Shown: positions 19,885 through 31,966 of the stretch, in pieces | How the letters are laid out: every line of letters starts with the position of its first letter | How positions within the stretch are numbered: the first letter of the stretch is position 1 | Assembly (NCBI GenBank): GCA_903951445.1 | Contig: CAJBBZ010000132.1 | Coordinates: forward strand, 1-64,000 | DNA: 64,000 nt | Source of the DNA: an uncultured beta proteobacterium | Lineage (GTDB): Bacteria > Pseudomonadota > Gammaproteobacteria > Burkholderiales > Burkholderiaceae_C | Direction of reading: 5' to 3' | The notes under the pieces: model-generated | Database searches by the model: none | What the model was told of the DNA's origin: nothing | Seen by the model: the letters and a program-made list of their open reading frames with translations, nothing else | Program-made: the position numbers and the translations under genes

Positions 19885-21900
19885 GTGACATCCTTGGTGC
19901 ACGCTGTCGAATCCGCGTTTGCTGAAGGCGGTGTATTGGCACGCAAGCTCGATGGGTTTCTGCTGCGGCCGGGCCAGCAAGCCATGGCCCATGCCGTAGC
20001 AAAAGTCATACAAGAGGGTGGCGTACTGGCGGTGGAAGCGGGTACGGGAGTGGGCAAGACCTTGGCCTATCTGGTGCCGGCCTTGCTAAGCGGTGAAAAA
20101 ATCATCATCTCTACCGCCACCAAGACGCTACAAGAGCAGTTGTTTTTGCGCGATCTGCCACGGGTGGTGCGGGCCTTGGGCTTTCCCGTTCGCATGGCGC
20201 TACTGAAAGGGCGCAGCAGCTACCTGTGTGCGCAGCGTTTGTCCACCGCACACCAGGCGGCTTATGATTTTTCTGTACAAGATTTAGAACTGCTGGAGAC
20301 GGCGCGGCAATGGGCCCAGAGCACGGTTGAAGGCGATGTTGCTGAGCTGGGTGCTTTGCAAGATCACAAAGTGCTGGCTGGCTTGGTGACGTCGACCCGC
20401 GAAAACTGCCTGGGTGCCAGCTGCCCGCAGATTGGCAACTGCCATACCTTGCAGGCGCGTCAGCGTGCAATGCAAGCGGAGTTGGTCGTTGTCAACCACC
20501 ATTTGTTTTTTGCCGATGCGGGCGTACGCACATCGGGCGTGGCCGAACTGCTGCCCAGCGTGCGTACCGTCATATTGGACGAGGCGCACCAACTTAGCGA
20601 CATTGGGGTGCAGTTTTTGGGGCAGCGCTGGAGTACGGCGCAAGCGCGCTCTTTGGCCCAGCTACTGGCCGCGCAAAACAGCGGCCCGGCACGCGGCATG
20701 GCTGATTGGCAGGGGTTGGCCGCCGACCTTGCGCAGGCGACAAAAACTTTGCAAGCGCTGGCAACCGGTGTTGGCCATCAAGCCCGACATTCCTGGATGG
20801 ATGCCAGCCCCGACATGCTGCCAACCGCCGCATGGGATGCAGCAATGAGCGACTTATTGCGAACCGTGGACCGGGGTTTGCAGGCTAGCCATTCGCTGGA
20901 CCAGGCCTGGCCCGAGTTGGCAGCGCTGGCGCAGCGCTGCCAGGATATGCATGACAGCCTCAGCCTATTTACACAAACACGGCAAGGCGATCAACTGCGT
21001 TGGCTGGAATGTGGTGCCGAACTAAATTTGCACCAAGCACCCCTGACCATTGCGGGGCATATGCGCGCGCTTTTGCCAAGTGCGGATGCGCAAGATACAC
21101 AGCGTGGCACCTCCTGGATTTTCACGTCGGCCACCTTGGGTACGGATGCCCAACTCAGTTGGTTTGTAAATAGCTGTGGTTTAGAGGAGCACACCGTTTT
21201 GCAAGTCCCTAGCCCGTTTGACTATGCCCGGCAAGCGGCCCTGTATGTGCCAAGCGAAGGGCAGGCGGCCGCAGCGCTAGACCACAGCGCCGGAGTCGCC
21301 GCGCTGGTTGCCAAAGGCGCCCGGATTTTGGGTGGCCGCACGATGGTGCTGACCACCACGCTGCGCGCTATGCGCGCCATTGCCCAGGCGCTGACCGCTG
21401 ACTTGGCGGGCACAGACATCGAGGTACTGGTGCAGGGACAGTATGCCAAGCGCTTATTGATTGAAAATTTTTTGCGATCGCACGGTACAAGTGCGGATGG
21501 TGGGAACCAGGCGGAGGCTGGGAGCGTCCTGGTCGCGACCGCCTCGTTTTGGGAAGGCGTGGACATCGCGGGCGACGCTTTGCAAATGCTGGTGATTGAT
21601 AAATTGCCTTTCGCCCCGCCCGATGATCCCCTGGTGCAGGCGCGCGCGCTGGCAATAGAGCAAGCCGGCGGAACGCCGTTCAAAGAACTGCACCTTCCCC
21701 AGGCAGCTCTAGCGCTCAAGCAAGGCGCAGGCCGTTTGATACGCAGCGAAAGCGACCGGGGCGTGCTGGTGGTGTGTGATCCGCGCTTGGTGCAAAAAGG
21801 CTACGGCAAAAAACTATTGGCGGGCTTGCCACCGATGCGTCGATTGGCCGATCAGGCGCAGTGGCTGCAGGCTTTAGAAGCCTTGCGCCAAGAGCGTTGA
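19885..21900 (+). CDS. DinG/YoaA-family ATP-dependent helicase
   Basis: AVEAGTGVGKTLAYLVPAL, DEAH box (ILDEAHQL), VATASFWEGVDIAG. Confidence 0.92.
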   Translation: MTSLVHAVESAFAEGGVLARKLDGFLLRPGQQAMAHAVAKVIQEGGVLAVEAGTGVGKTLAYLVPALLSGEKIIISTATKTLQEQLFLRDLPRVVRALGFPVRMALLKGRSSYLCAQRLSTAHQAAYDFSVQDLELLETARQWAQSTVEGDVAELGALQDHKVLAGLVTSTRENCLGASCPQIGNCHTLQARQRAMQAELVVVNHHLFFADAGVRTSGVAELLPSVRTVILDEAHQLSDIGVQFLGQRWSTAQARSLAQLLAAQNSGPARGMADWQGLAADLAQATKTLQALATGVGHQARHSWMDASPDMLPTAAWDAAMSDLLRTVDRGLQASHSLDQAWPELAALAQRCQDMHDSLSLFTQTRQGDQLRWLECGAELNLHQAPLTIAGHMRALLPSADAQDTQRGTSWIFTSATLGTDAQLSWFVNSCGLEEHTVLQVPSPFDYARQAALYVPSEGQAAAALDHSAGVAALVAKGARILGGRTMVLTTTLRAMRAIAQALTADLAGTDIEVLVQGQYAKRLLIENFLRSHGTSADGGNQAEAGSVLVATASFWEGVDIAGDALQMLVIDKLPFAPPDDPLVQARALAIEQAGGTPFKELHLPQAALALKQGAGRLIRSESDRGVLVVCDPRLVQKGYGKKLLAGLPPMRRLADQAQWLQALEALRQER

Positions 21901-21946
21901 CCGGGGGCTGCCGAAAACGTCGTGGCCCCTGCAGTATTGACTAGTT

Positions 21947-22807
21947 TTACTTAAACCAATTGAAGTTGGGAAAACTCCAATCCAGCTTGGTGGGATTGAG
22001 TTTATTGAGGTCCAGCCAGCTTTGCGTGTCTTTCTTGCCATTCGGATTTAGAAATTCGCTTCCCGGATAAGTGGCTTCCAAAACGCGTTTGGCGTCCTGG
22101 CCCAGTTGGGTCATGCCCAGCGCGTCGTAGGATTTGTAAATCAGGTAGAGCGCTTCTTCCACCGACGGTACATCGCGGTAATCCGCAACGGCGGTTTGCG
22201 CCCGGTTCAGGGCCGCCACATAAGCACCGCGCTTAAAGTAATACTTGGCTACATAGACTTCGTTTTTCGCGAGCATTTGAACGATGTAGCGCATGCGCAA
22301 AAGGGCATCCGGCGTGTAGCGTGATTGCGGAAACCGGTTGCTCAATTCCTTGAAGGATTCAAAAGACTCTTTGGCTGCCTTCTGATCACGCTCGGCCAAG
22401 TCCTGTCCGGTGTAGGCGCCAAAAATGCCCAGATTTTCATTGAAATTGGACAAGCCTTTGAGGTACAGCGCATAGTCCAAGGCCGGGCTAGCCGGGTGTA
22501 GCCGCAAAAAACGGTCTAGTGTCGCCATGGCTTGGGCTTTATCGCCCGATTTAAATTGTGCGTAAGCTTTGTCCAGCTGGGCTTGTTGGGCTAGGGGAGT
22601 TCCAGCGGCGCGAGATTCCAATTTTTCCAAATAGGGAATGGCTTTGTCCCATTGGCCCGAATCCATGAGGTCTCGCGCCTCGCTGTACAGCTTGTCAGGG
22701 CTTAAACCCGCTGTTTTGTCTTCAGGGGTGGTGGAGCAAGCGCTCAATAAGCCGAATGTCAGAGCCAAAAGCACCGAGTAAACAACCGATAATTTGACTC
22801 TCAACAT
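21947..22807 (-). CDS. bamD: Outer membrane assembly lipoprotein BamD
   Basis: Lipobox LLSAC, TPR repeats, RYTPDALLRM; ATG at 22807. Confidence 0.95.
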   Translation of the reverse strand: MLRVKLSVVYSVLLALTFGLLSACSTTPEDKTAGLSPDKLYSEARDLMDSGQWDKAIPYLEKLESRAAGTPLAQQAQLDKAYAQFKSGDKAQAMATLDRFLRLHPASPALDYALYLKGLSNFNENLGIFGAYTGQDLAERDQKAAKESFESFKELSNRFPQSRYTPDALLRMRYIVQMLAKNEVYVAKYYFKRGAYVAALNRAQTAVADYRDVPSVEEALYLIYKSYDALGMTQLGQDAKRVLEATYPGSEFLNPNGKKDTQSWLDLNKLNPTKLDWSFPNFNWFK

Positions 22808-22820
22808 AGTAAAAACTTTC

Positions 22821-23843
22821 GTGGAACACGCCAATCCTATTATATCGAGCACCCCTGCCGAGGCCGCTGATCACGAAGATGGTGAAGATCTCATAGCCAC
22901 TGGCGCGGAGCTACGCCAGCTTAGCGTCGCGCTGCATCTGCATGGTCAACGACTAGACAAAGCGCTGGTGCAAGTTGCGCCGGAGTTTTCCCGCAATTAC
23001 TTGCAACAATTGATAGACGCAGGTGGCGTTTGCGTCGACGGTGTACAAGTTTTTAAACAGTCTGCCAAGCTGAAAGCGGGCGACGCTTTGCAGTTGGAGT
23101 TGCGCCCAACAGCGCAAAGCCAGGCCTTTGCGCCGCAAGCGATGGACTTGCAAGTGGTTTATCAAGATGCGCAGGTGTATGTGCTGGACAAGCCGGCGGG
23201 TCTGGTGGTGCATCCGGCGCCCGGCAATTGGAGTGGCACACTACTTAACGGGCTTCTGGCTATGGACCCCGATTTGGCGGCGGTGCCGCGTGCGGGTATC
23301 GTCCATCGTCTGGATAAAGACACCAGCGGCCTGATGGTGGTGGCACGTACGCGCCAGGCCATGGACGCTTTGGTGCAGGCCATTGCTGTGCGCAGCATGC
23401 ACAGGCAGTATTTGGCGCTGGCCAAAGGCCCCTGGCGCGGCAAAGCGGAGCAAAACGTCAAAGCACCCATAGGCCGCGACCCGCGCAACCGCCTGCGTAT
23501 GGCCGTGGTCGATTTGGCCACCACGCCGGGTAAAACCGCACAAACCGATATCTATTTGCTGGGGCAGACCCCGCAAGGCTGCCTCGTCCATTGCGTGCTG
23601 CACACCGGGCGCACCCACCAAATCCGGGTGCACATGGCCTCTCTGGGCCATCCCTTACTGGGGGATGCGGTGTATGGCGGCCCAGCCGTGACGGGGCTTG
23701 CCCGGCAGGCGCTGCATGCCTTCAGGCTGGCTTTTGCCCACCCGATTACCGGTGCGCCGCTGGCCTTTGAAAGTCCCTTGCCTCCTGATTTGGCCACCCT
23801 GCTGGCCGATTGGGGCCTTCGGTACAATGTCCCTTCGCTCTAG
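22821..23843 (+). CDS. rluD: 23S rRNA pseudouridine synthase RluD-type
   Basis: S4-like N-terminus, GIVHRLDKDTSGLMVVART; likely GTG start at 22821. Confidence 0.94.
   Translation: MEHANPIISSTPAEAADHEDGEDLIATGAELRQLSVALHLHGQRLDKALVQVAPEFSRNYLQQLIDAGGVCVDGVQVFKQSAKLKAGDALQLELRPTAQSQAFAPQAMDLQVVYQDAQVYVLDKPAGLVVHPAPGNWSGTLLNGLLAMDPDLAAVPRAGIVHRLDKDTSGLMVVARTRQAMDALVQAIAVRSMHRQYLALAKGPWRGKAEQNVKAPIGRDPRNRLRMAVVDLATTPGKTAQTDIYLLGQTPQGCLVHCVLHTGRTHQIRVHMASLGHPLLGDAVYGGPAVTGLARQALHAFRLAFAHPITGAPLAFESPLPPDLATLLADWGLRYNVPSL
22839..22844 (-). promoter_or_regulatory. Putative bamD -10 hexamer (TATAAT)
   Basis: Perfect TATAAT on minus strand 32 bp upstream of the bamD ATG; lies inside the predicted rluD 5' end; -35 not convincing. 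Confidence 0.4.
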
Positions 23844-23857
23844 GCGCCCCGGCGCCT
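23842..23857 (+). terminator. Perfect palindrome AGGCGCC CC GGCGCCT after rluD
   Basis: 7-bp stem overlapping the rluD stop, followed by a nested hairpin AACCC..GCTGC..GCAGC..GGGTT. Confidence 0.4.
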
Positions 23858-23954
23858 GAACCCTGGCTGCAGTTTGGAGCAGCCGCTTCGGGGTTCCAGA
23901 ACATGCGACTTTCGCGCTTCTAGCGCAAGCACTATCCGCCCCGCTATTTGAATA

Positions 23955-24647
23955 ATGACTATGGCCCAAGCTTTGCGAATCCTGGAAACCGCGCTTTTGT
24001 GCGGACAACAAGCCTTGAGCTTGCGCGATATGGCAACTTTGTTTCAGGACAGCTTGGGCGAAGAGGACATCCGCGCGTTGCTGGCCGAATTGGAAACCGA
24101 ATGGGAGTCCAAGGGCATTGAACTGGTGCAAGTGGCCACCGGTTGGCGTTTTCAAAGCCGCCCGGACATGCGCGAATACCTCGATCGTCTGCACCCGGAA
24201 AAGCCGCCCCGCTATACCCGCGCCACTTTGGAAACGCTTGCCATCATCGCCTACCGGCAACCGGTAACCCGTGGCGACATGGAAGACATACGCGGCGTCA
24301 CTATCAATTCGCTATTACTTAAACAACTCGAAGACCGGGGCTGGGTTGAAGTTATCGGGCACCGCGAGGCACCTGGTCGCCCCGCCTTGTTTGCCACCAC
24401 CAAGCAATTTTTAGACGATTTAGGCCTCTCCAGCCTGGGGGACTTACCGCCCTTGGAAGCCATGGGTCAGGCCAATGTCGAAATGCTGGCCGATGCCGTG
24501 GCAGGCGCCAGTCCGAATGCAGAGCTGCTATTGGCAGCGCCCGAAGCGGCAGGTGACGACGCGGACCCGGCCACTACTGACTTGGCATTGCGTGCGCCCG
24601 ACCAGACCCCAGAACCGGACCTTGCCGACCCCGCAAGCCCTGCTTGA
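23955..24647 (+). CDS. scpB: Segregation and condensation protein B
   Basis: [32 protein letters not shown]. Confidence 0.96.
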   Translation: MTMAQALRILETALLCGQQALSLRDMATLFQDSLGEEDIRALLAELETEWESKGIELVQVATGWRFQSRPDMREYLDRLHPEKPPRYTRATLETLAIIAYRQPVTRGDMEDIRGVTINSLLLKQLEDRGWVEVIGHREAPGRPALFATTKQFLDDLGLSSLGDLPPLEAMGQANVEMLADAVAGASPNAELLLAAPEAAGDDADPATTDLALRAPDQTPEPDLADPASPA

Positions 24648-24672
24648 AAACTCCCAAGGAAAGCCCAACACT

Positions 24673-25980
24673 GTGACACACCCCAAGGCCGATGAGGCTT
24701 CGCCTGCCCAGACTGTTGAAGCGGCACAGCCGTCTGCCGATGCCCAACACGTGGTCGCTCCAGTGCCCAGTGAGCCGTCAAGCCCGAGTGACGATGCCTT
24801 AGCCCCGCCGGGAGACGCCGCTCCGCAGGCCGCCAGCCTTTTTGATGCAGTCGTGTCCGGTGCGTTCGATCTGGAAGATGCCAATACGACCGGGCCAGAG
24901 CCCCGACGCATATTGCAACCCCAAGCCGAAACGCCCAAATTGCACAAAATTTTGGCCCAATCAGGCATGGGGTCCCGCCTGGAGATGGAGCGCCTGATCT
25001 TGGAAGGGCGTATTTCGGTCAATAACGAACCGGCGCACATCGGCCAGCGGATTCAGTTTGGTGACCATATCAAGGTCAATGGCAAGCCGGTACGCTTTCG
25101 TATCGACCCGCCACCTGCGCGCGTAATTGCGTACCACAAGCCGGTGGGCGAAGTGGTCACCCATGACGACCCGCAAAACCGGCCCACGGTATTTAGACGC
25201 TTGCCTAAGCTGCAACAAGGTAAATGGCAATCGGTAGGACGGCTCGACCTCAATACCGAAGGTTTGTTGTTGTTTACCAGCTCGGGCGATCTGGCCAACC
25301 AACTGATGCACCCACGATTTGGCCTAGAGCGCGAATACGCGGTGCGGGTTTTAGGCTCGCTGAGCCGTGACGAAAAGCACCTCTTGCTTGACGGGGTTCG
25401 CTTGGACGATGGTGTAGCCCAATTTGGGACTATTCAGGATGGCGGCGGGGAGGGCAGCAATTGCTGGTACCGCGTCACGATTTCCGAAGGCCGCAACCGC
25501 GAAGTGCGCCGCATGATCGAGGCCGTGGGCCATGCCGTCAGCCGCCTGATCCGTATCCGTTACGGCGCCATGCTGCTGCCGCGCGGCCTCAAGCGCGGCG
25601 CATGGATGGAGTTGGAAGAATCCGATATCCGCGCTCTAACCCAGGCTGCTGGTGGCCCTGCCGGTGCGCCAGGGCAGGCCGCCTCCGGTCGTCCTGAACG
25701 CGCAGGCCCAGGGACTTCCGATCGCGCAAAACTGCGTGGCCCAGGCTCCTCCAGAGGGCCCCGAAGCGGTCGTGCCCCGACACCTACCAATAAAAAATTC
25801 GCTAGCCCGATGGGCGGTGCGCGTACAGCCGGACCGAAGGCGCCTGCGGGTCAGCCCGATCCCTTAAAAACATCGGTCGGCTATATCGGCGCCGACAGCT
25901 TGACGCGCCAGCGCAAACAACAGGGCGGCAAGCTCGGCGCTATGCCCTTTGGCCCCAGGGGAAAAGGGCGCCCCCGCTAG
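24673..25980 (+). CDS. rluB: 23S rRNA pseudouridine 2605 synthase RluB-type, low-complexity N- and C-terminal extensions
   Basis: S4 domain, [29 protein letters not shown] start at 24673 downstream of scpB. Confidence 0.93.
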   Translation: MTHPKADEASPAQTVEAAQPSADAQHVVAPVPSEPSSPSDDALAPPGDAAPQAASLFDAVVSGAFDLEDANTTGPEPRRILQPQAETPKLHKILAQSGMGSRLEMERLILEGRISVNNEPAHIGQRIQFGDHIKVNGKPVRFRIDPPPARVIAYHKPVGEVVTHDDPQNRPTVFRRLPKLQQGKWQSVGRLDLNTEGLLLFTSSGDLANQLMHPRFGLEREYAVRVLGSLSRDEKHLLLDGVRLDDGVAQFGTIQDGGGEGSNCWYRVTISEGRNREVRRMIEAVGHAVSRLIRIRYGAMLLPRGLKRGAWMELEESDIRALTQAAGGPAGAPGQAASGRPERAGPGTSDRAKLRGPGSSRGPRSGRAPTPTNKKFASPMGGARTAGPKAPAGQPDPLKTSVGYIGADSLTRQRKQQGGKLGAMPFGPRGKGRPR

Positions 25981-26055
25981 GAGCCGGGTGCTAAAATTAG
26001 GCGCTTTGCCACGCAGGGTGGCGATACTATCCAAAACGAAGGTTTACTTAAGACT

Positions 26056-26481
26056 ATGGCAATCGAACGCACTCTCTCCATCATCAAACCCGACGCTGTG
26101 GCAAAAAACGTCATCGGGCAAATTTACGCCCGCTTCGAAGGCGCTGGACTGAAGGTGATCGCGGCCCGTATGGCCCATCTCTCGAGCGCTGAGGCGCAAG
26201 CTTTTTACGCAGTGCACAAAGAGCGCCCTTTTTTCAAAGACTTGGTGGGTTTCATGATCTCCGGTCCCGTGATGATCCAGGTGCTGGAAGGCCCCAATGC
26301 CATTCTCACCAACCGCGACCTGATGGGCGCGACCGATCCCAAGAAAGCCAACCCTGGCACCATCCGCGCCGACTTCGCAGCCAGCATTGACGCCAATGCC
26401 GTCCACGGTTCGGACGCTGCGGAAACAGCCGCAGTGGAAATTGCCTTCTTCTTCCCCGGCATGCAAATTTACGCGCGCTAA
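26056..26481 (+). CDS. ndk: Nucleoside diphosphate kinase
   Basis: [23 protein letters not shown] active site. Confidence 0.98.
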   Translation: MAIERTLSIIKPDAVAKNVIGQIYARFEGAGLKVIAARMAHLSSAEAQAFYAVHKERPFFKDLVGFMISGPVMIQVLEGPNAILTNRDLMGATDPKKANPGTIRADFAASIDANAVHGSDAAETAAVEIAFFFPGMQIYAR

Positions 26482-26489
26482 ACCCGACT

Positions 26490-27647
26490 ATGCGGGCCAA
26501 TCTACTCGACTACGACCTCGAGGGTTTGGCCCTTTTTTGCGAGCGCTTGGGCGAGAAGCGTTTTCGGGCGGTGCAGTTATTTCGCTGGATTCACCAAAGA
26601 GGCGCGAGCGACTTTGACGCCATGACCGACCTGGCCAAGGCCTTGCGTGAAAAGCTCAAGACCAGCGCCTTGGTACAAGCGCTGCCGGTAATTTCGCAGC
26701 ATGTGTCGGCAGACGGCACGATTAAATGGCTGTTTGATGTCGGCGCTGGTGATGCGATTGAGGCGGTGTACATACCCGAGGCGGACCGGGGCACTTTGTG
26801 TGTTTCATCCCAAGCTGGTTGCGCCGTGGCCTGCCGCTTTTGTTCCACCGGCCACCAGGGGTTTAGCCGCAACCTCACAGCAGGCGAAATCATTTCTCAG
26901 CTGTGGTTTGCCGAGCATTTTTTGCGCAAACACCTGGGGCGCGATGAACGCATCATCTCCAATGTCGTGATGATGGGTATGGGTGAGCCGCTGCAAAACT
27001 ATGCCGAGTTGCTGCCCGCCTTGCGCACTATGCTCGATGACCACGGCTACGGTTTGTCGCGCCGCCGCGTAACGGTATCCACCTCCGGCATGGTGCCCAT
27101 CATGGACCGCTTGGGCCAGGATTGCCCGGTAGCGCTGGCGGTTTCCCTGCATGCGCCGCAGGACGCGCTGCGCGATGACTTGGTCCCTTTGAATAAAAAA
27201 TACCCGCTTGATGAACTGATGCGCGCTTGCGAACGCTATCTGGCCGTGGCGCCGCGCGATTTCATCACCTTTGAATATTGCATGTTGCAGGGCGTGAACG
27301 ACACGCCCGCCATGGCGCAGGAATTGATTGCCCTGTTGCGCCGCTATGGCCAGGGCCGCGCCGGTTGGTGCAAGCTCAACCTAATTCCTTTCAACCCTTT
27401 CCCAGCCTCTGGCTTGCAGCGCTCCACCCAAGCAGCCGTGGCAGCTTTTGCCCGCGGCTTGAATGATGCGGGCATCATCACCACGGTGCGCAAAACCCGT
27501 GGCGACGATATCGACGCTGCTTGCGGGCAACTGGCCGGTGAGGTGCGTGACCGCACCAGCGTCATGCTGCGCATCGATAAACGTAAAGCGCGCGAAGCCG
27601 GGCATTCTGTTGTGGCGTCGAACATGGAGGCCCTGGATGCGGTTTGA
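26490..27647 (+). CDS. rlmN: Dual-specificity RNA methyltransferase RlmN (radical SAM)
   Basis: [30 protein letters not shown]. Confidence 0.97.
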   Translation: MRANLLDYDLEGLALFCERLGEKRFRAVQLFRWIHQRGASDFDAMTDLAKALREKLKTSALVQALPVISQHVSADGTIKWLFDVGAGDAIEAVYIPEADRGTLCVSSQAGCAVACRFCSTGHQGFSRNLTAGEIISQLWFAEHFLRKHLGRDERIISNVVMMGMGEPLQNYAELLPALRTMLDDHGYGLSRRRVTVSTSGMVPIMDRLGQDCPVALAVSLHAPQDALRDDLVPLNKKYPLDELMRACERYLAVAPRDFITFEYCMLQGVNDTPAMAQELIALLRRYGQGRAGWCKLNLIPFNPFPASGLQRSTQAAVAAFARGLNDAGIITTVRKTRGDDIDAACGQLAGEVRDRTSVMLRIDKRKAREAGHSVVASNMEALDAV

Positions 27648-28473
27648 TGCGCGGGCTTTCGCGGCATGTGTGTTGGGCCGTGCCGGTGCCCATGGCTTGG
27701 CCTTCGGGCGTCTTTTTGCAGGCTTGTGTTTGGTCGCCATGCTGGCGGCGTGCACCAGTATGGGCAAAACCGATCTGAGCACCAGCGCCGACGATACCGA
27801 AGCGCGCAAACGCGCCCGCGTGTACCTGGAGCTGGCATCCACCTATTTTTCCGATGGCAAAAACACCTATGCGTTGGACGCGGTCAAGCAGAGTCTGGCG
27901 GCGGACAATGGTTTGTTTGAAGCGCATAACCTGCGCGGCCTGATTTATATGCGTATGAACGAGCCCACGCTGGCGGAGGATGGTTTTCGCAAAGCGCTGG
28001 CCGTGCAGCCGCAGGCCGCTGCGGTGCAACACAATTACGGATGGTTTTTGTGCCAGCAAGGCCGTATGGGTGAGGCCATGGCCCAGTTTGCTGCGGCGCT
28101 GGCCAACCCCAACTACGATGCCCGCGCCAAAACCTGGATGACGCAGGGCATGTGCCAGGCTAAAGCTGGGCAGGCGGCTAGCGCTGAAAAAAGTTTGCTT
28201 ATGGCCTTTCAATTGGAGCCCACCAATCCGGTGATCAGCTATAACTTGGCCTTGCAATTGTTTAGGCAAGCAAATTACGCAAGGGCCCAGGCTTTTATCG
28301 CACCGGTCAATGCCTCGCAATGGGCCAATGCCGAGACCTTTTGGCTGGGCATTAAACTGGCGCGCAAGAGCGGTGACGGCGCGCAAGTAACGGCCTTAAG
28401 TGCCACTCTGCGAAAGCGCTTCCCCCAATCCCGTGAGGTGAGCTTGCTCGACAAAGAGGTGTTCGATGACTGA
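27637..28473 (+). CDS. pilF: Type IV pilus biogenesis lipoprotein PilF/PilW (TPR)
   Basis: Lipobox MLAAC, TPRs, position between rlmN and rodZ-like gene. Confidence 0.88.
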   Translation: MRFDARAFAACVLGRAGAHGLAFGRLFAGLCLVAMLAACTSMGKTDLSTSADDTEARKRARVYLELASTYFSDGKNTYALDAVKQSLAADNGLFEAHNLRGLIYMRMNEPTLAEDGFRKALAVQPQAAAVQHNYGWFLCQQGRMGEAMAQFAAALANPNYDARAKTWMTQGMCQAKAGQAASAEKSLLMAFQLEPTNPVISYNLALQLFRQANYARAQAFIAPVNASQWANAETFWLGIKLARKSGDGAQVTALSATLRKRFPQSREVSLLDKEVFDD

Positions 28474-29365
28474 TGCGGACGAAGCAACCATCGGCCTGCG
28501 TGTGCCGTCCGAATTTGCTGAGACGCCCGTCGCGGCGAAAACGCTTAGCGTGGGGCAACAGTTGCAGCGCGCGCGCCTAGACGCCGGCCTGTCTCTGGAG
28601 AATGTGTCGGCGCGCCTGAAAGTATCGGTGCCGCGCTTGCGTGCCTTTGAGAGCGACCAGTTTGAACAAGGCCCTGATTTGCACATAGGCCGGGCCATGG
28701 TGGCCAGCGTTGCGCGTTTTCTTGGCTTGGATGCACAGGCCCTACTGGCGCAATTGCCGCAGCCCAAGCCCCAGGTGCCAGCGGCTGCTATGCATGATGC
28801 TGCGGGGGGCTTTGGAAAGCAAACCCAGCTGACGATGCGTGGCGATGAACGAGGGCCGATTTCTCCAGTCTGGTGGATCGCCTTGGCTTTGCTCGTGCTC
28901 GCTGGCGTGGTGTATTTTTACCCGCAAATCGCACAACTCACCCACCGCGCGCCGGTTGCGACTCCGCAGGAGGCTGCGGTCACGGCAGCCCCAACGTCCC
29001 AAGCCGGGCTGGATGATGGCGCTCAAACCGCGCCTGCCCCATTTCTAGCGGCGTCCATGCCCGAAGTGCCTGTTGTGCCTGCAATGTCCGCTGCATCGGA
29101 TCGCAGCGCATCCGCCACCAAGGCGGTGCAGTCGGTGTTGCTGTTCAAGGCGCGCGGCAGCACCTGGATTGAAGTTACCGATGCCAAAGGCGTGGTATTG
29201 CTTCGACGTACATTGGCTGCTGCTGAAACCGCCGAAGTGGGCGGCGACTTACCGCTTGCAGTAGTAATAGGGCGGGCCGACCACACCGAGGTATCGGTGC
29301 GCGGCGCGGTGTTCCCTTTGGAGACGCATACCCAGGACAATGTTGCCAGATTCAAGGTGCCATGA
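28466..29365 (+). CDS. RodZ-like helix-turn-helix/DUF4115 membrane protein
   Basis: N-terminal HTH ([24 protein letters not shown]), one TM, C-terminal beta domain; upstream of ispG. Confidence 0.88.
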   Translation: MTDADEATIGLRVPSEFAETPVAAKTLSVGQQLQRARLDAGLSLENVSARLKVSVPRLRAFESDQFEQGPDLHIGRAMVASVARFLGLDAQALLAQLPQPKPQVPAAAMHDAAGGFGKQTQLTMRGDERGPISPVWWIALALLVLAGVVYFYPQIAQLTHRAPVATPQEAAVTAAPTSQAGLDDGAQTAPAPFLAASMPEVPVVPAMSAASDRSASATKAVQSVLLFKARGSTWIEVTDAKGVVLLRRTLAAAETAEVGGDLPLAVVIGRADHTEVSVRGAVFPLETHTQDNVARFKVP

Positions 29366-30630
29366 TGACAAGCCAGACTGTTTTGAATTCCAATGGCGTC
29401 GCTGCACGCCAAGGCCTGCAGGCCATCGTGCGGTGGGGCAGTAACGTAGTGACCATCGGCGGCGGGGCGCCAGTGCGCATCCAGTCCATGACCAATACCG
29501 ATACCGTGGACGTGATCGGCACCGCTATCCAGGTTAAGGAGTTGGCGCTGGCCGGTTCCGAGATGGTGCGTATCACCGTCAATACGCCGGAAGCGGCGCA
29601 GGCGGTTCCACATATCCGTGAACAATTGGACCGTATGGGTATCGCCGTGCCCTTGGTCGGTGATTTCCATTACAACGGGCACCGACTACTCACAGACTTT
29701 CCGGATTGTGCGCAGGCGTTGTCCAAATACCGAATCAATCCCGGCAACGTGGGTAAGGGCGATAAGAAAGACCGCCAGTTCGGGCAAATGATTGAAGCGG
29801 CCATGCGCTGGGACAAGGCAGTGCGCATTGGCGTGAACTGGGGCAGCCTGGATCAGGAGTTGCTCGCTGATTTGATGGACGCCAATAGCAAACTGCCTGA
29901 GCCGCGCAACTATAAGCAGGTGATGTACCAGGCCTTGATCAGCTCGGCGGTGGGTTCGGCGCAGTTGGCGCAATCCATGGGTATGGCGGCTAATCAAATT
30001 ATTATTTCCTGCAAAGTCAGCGGCGTGCAGGATTTGATCGCGGTTTATCGCGAGCTGGGCCGCAGCACCTCTTATCCCCTGCATTTGGGCCTTACCGAAG
30101 CGGGCATGGGCACCAAGGGTACGGTGGCTTCTGCGGCAGCTTTGTCGGTCTTGCTGCAAGAGGGCATTGGCGACACCATCCGCGTGTCCCTGACCCCGGC
30201 GCCCGGCGAGTCGCGCAATCAAGAGGTGGTGATCGCCGCCGAAATTTTGCAAGCGCTGGGCTTGCGTGCTTTTGTGCCCAGCGTGACCGCCTGCCCCGGT
30301 TGTGGCCGCACTACCAGCACTACGTTCCAGGAGCTTACGCAGCAGATCGACAATTTTTTACGCGACCAAATGCCGGTCTGGCGCAAAGAGTTCCCGGGCG
30401 TGGAGAGCCTCAAGGTCGCGGTCATGGGCTGTATCGTCAACGGGCCGGGCGAGAGCAAGCATGCCGATATCGGCATCAGTCTGCCGGGTACTGGCGAGGC
30501 ACCTGCCGCGCCGGTATTCATTGACGGCGAAAAACGCATGACACTGCGCGGTGACGCGATTGCTACCGAATTCCAAGCGGTGGTGGAAAACTATATCCGG
30601 GAGCGTTTTGGCGCACCGGCTCTTAAATAA
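29362..30630 (+). CDS. ispG: 4-hydroxy-3-methylbut-2-enyl diphosphate synthase
   Basis: [28 protein letters not shown]. Confidence 0.98.
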   Translation: MMTSQTVLNSNGVAARQGLQAIVRWGSNVVTIGGGAPVRIQSMTNTDTVDVIGTAIQVKELALAGSEMVRITVNTPEAAQAVPHIREQLDRMGIAVPLVGDFHYNGHRLLTDFPDCAQALSKYRINPGNVGKGDKKDRQFGQMIEAAMRWDKAVRIGVNWGSLDQELLADLMDANSKLPEPRNYKQVMYQALISSAVGSAQLAQSMGMAANQIIISCKVSGVQDLIAVYRELGRSTSYPLHLGLTEAGMGTKGTVASAAALSVLLQEGIGDTIRVSLTPAPGESRNQEVVIAAEILQALGLRAFVPSVTACPGCGRTTSTTFQELTQQIDNFLRDQMPVWRKEFPGVESLKVAVMGCIVNGPGESKHADIGISLPGTGEAPAAPVFIDGEKRMTLRGDAIATEFQAVVENYIRERFGAPALK

Positions 30631-30640
30631 AACCAACGCT

Positions 30641-31954
30641 ATGAATCAAGCACCATCGCCACGCAAGGCGGAACGCCTGGTGGCCGTCAAAGGCATGAAT
30701 GACATCTTGCCGCCGGAATCGGCGCGCTGGGAAGACTTAGAGGCGCGCGTTCGCGCGCTGATGCGCCGCTATGCCTACGAGAGCATCCGCACCCCTATCG
30801 TGGAGCCCACTGCTTTGTTCGTGCGCGGCCTGGGCGAGGTGACGGATATTGTGGAAAAGGAAATGTATTCCTTTGAAGACCGCTTAAATGGCGAGCAACT
30901 GACGCTGCGCCCCGAAAACACGGCCGGTTTGGTGCGCGCGGTGGTGGAGCACAACCTTTTGTACAACGGCGGCAAACGCCTTTTTTATATCGGCCCGATG
31001 TTCCGCCACGAGCGCCCGCAGCGCGGGCGCTACCGCCAGTTTTACCAAATCGGCGCCGAAGCCCTGGGCTTTGCCGGGCCAGAGCTCGATGCCGAACTGA
31101 TTTTGATGGCGCACGCGCTTTGGAAAGAGCTGGGCCTCCAATGCGTGCAGTTGCATATCAACAACTTAGGCCAACCGGACGAGCGCAAATTACACCGCGC
31201 GGCTTTGATTGCCTATTTTGAGCAGCATGATGCGGTGCTGGACGCCGACTCCCGCCGCCGCTTGCACCTCAATCCATTGCGCTTGCTCGATAGCAAAAAC
31301 CCGGCGATGCAGGCACTGATTGAGGGCGCCCCGCGTCTTATGGATTTCCAGGGCGATGCATCGCGCGCGCATTTGGACGCGGTGCTGGACATCTTGAAGG
31401 CCAATGGCGTGGATTACGTCATCAATCCCCGTCTGGTGCGCGGTATGGACTATTACAACCTTACCGTGTTTGAGTTTGTCACCACCGAGCTGGGCTCACA
31501 AGGGACGATATGCGGTGGTGGCCGCTACGACTATTTGGTGGAAGAAGTGGGTGGCAAGCCTGCGCCGGCCGTCGGCTGGGCGCTGGGTATGGAGCGTTTA
31601 TTGGAGTTGCTAAAGACGCAGGGCGTGCAGGCCGCGCCAAACGTGCCGGATGCATTTGCCGTGGTCACCGATAAAAATTTCCTGCCCGATGCGGTGCGCA
31701 CCCTGGAGCAATTGCGCAGTGTGGGTGTGGCGGTGCAGTTGCACGCTAGTGCGGACGGCACCATGGCGAGCATGAAATCGCAGTTCAAAAAAGCTGACGC
31801 TTCGGGCGCGCGATTTGCCTTGGTGTTTGGTACGGACGAAATGGCAGGCGGCCATCTCAGCATCAAAGACTTGCGTCATGCATCGACCCCGCAGCGCACG
31901 GTGGCGCTGACAGACTGGGCGCAATGGGCGCAAAGCCTACAATCCAACGCTTAA
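30641..31954 (+). CDS. hisS: Histidyl-tRNA synthetase
   Basis: Class II motifs; [18 protein letters not shown]. Confidence 0.98.
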   Translation: MNQAPSPRKAERLVAVKGMNDILPPESARWEDLEARVRALMRRYAYESIRTPIVEPTALFVRGLGEVTDIVEKEMYSFEDRLNGEQLTLRPENTAGLVRAVVEHNLLYNGGKRLFYIGPMFRHERPQRGRYRQFYQIGAEALGFAGPELDAELILMAHALWKELGLQCVQLHINNLGQPDERKLHRAALIAYFEQHDAVLDADSRRRLHLNPLRLLDSKNPAMQALIEGAPRLMDFQGDASRAHLDAVLDILKANGVDYVINPRLVRGMDYYNLTVFEFVTTELGSQGTICGGGRYDYLVEEVGGKPAPAVGWALGMERLLELLKTQGVQAAPNVPDAFAVVTDKNFLPDAVRTLEQLRSVGVAVQLHASADGTMASMKSQFKKADASGARFALVFGTDEMAGGHLSIKDLRHASTPQRTVALTDWAQWAQSLQSNA

Positions 31955-31966
31955 TCACGTATCGCC

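Noticed and set aside
23955-24647. scpB without an adjacent scpA, suspected gene loss
   Set aside because: In beta-proteobacteria scpA is often encoded elsewhere, and the window cannot show absence from the genome.
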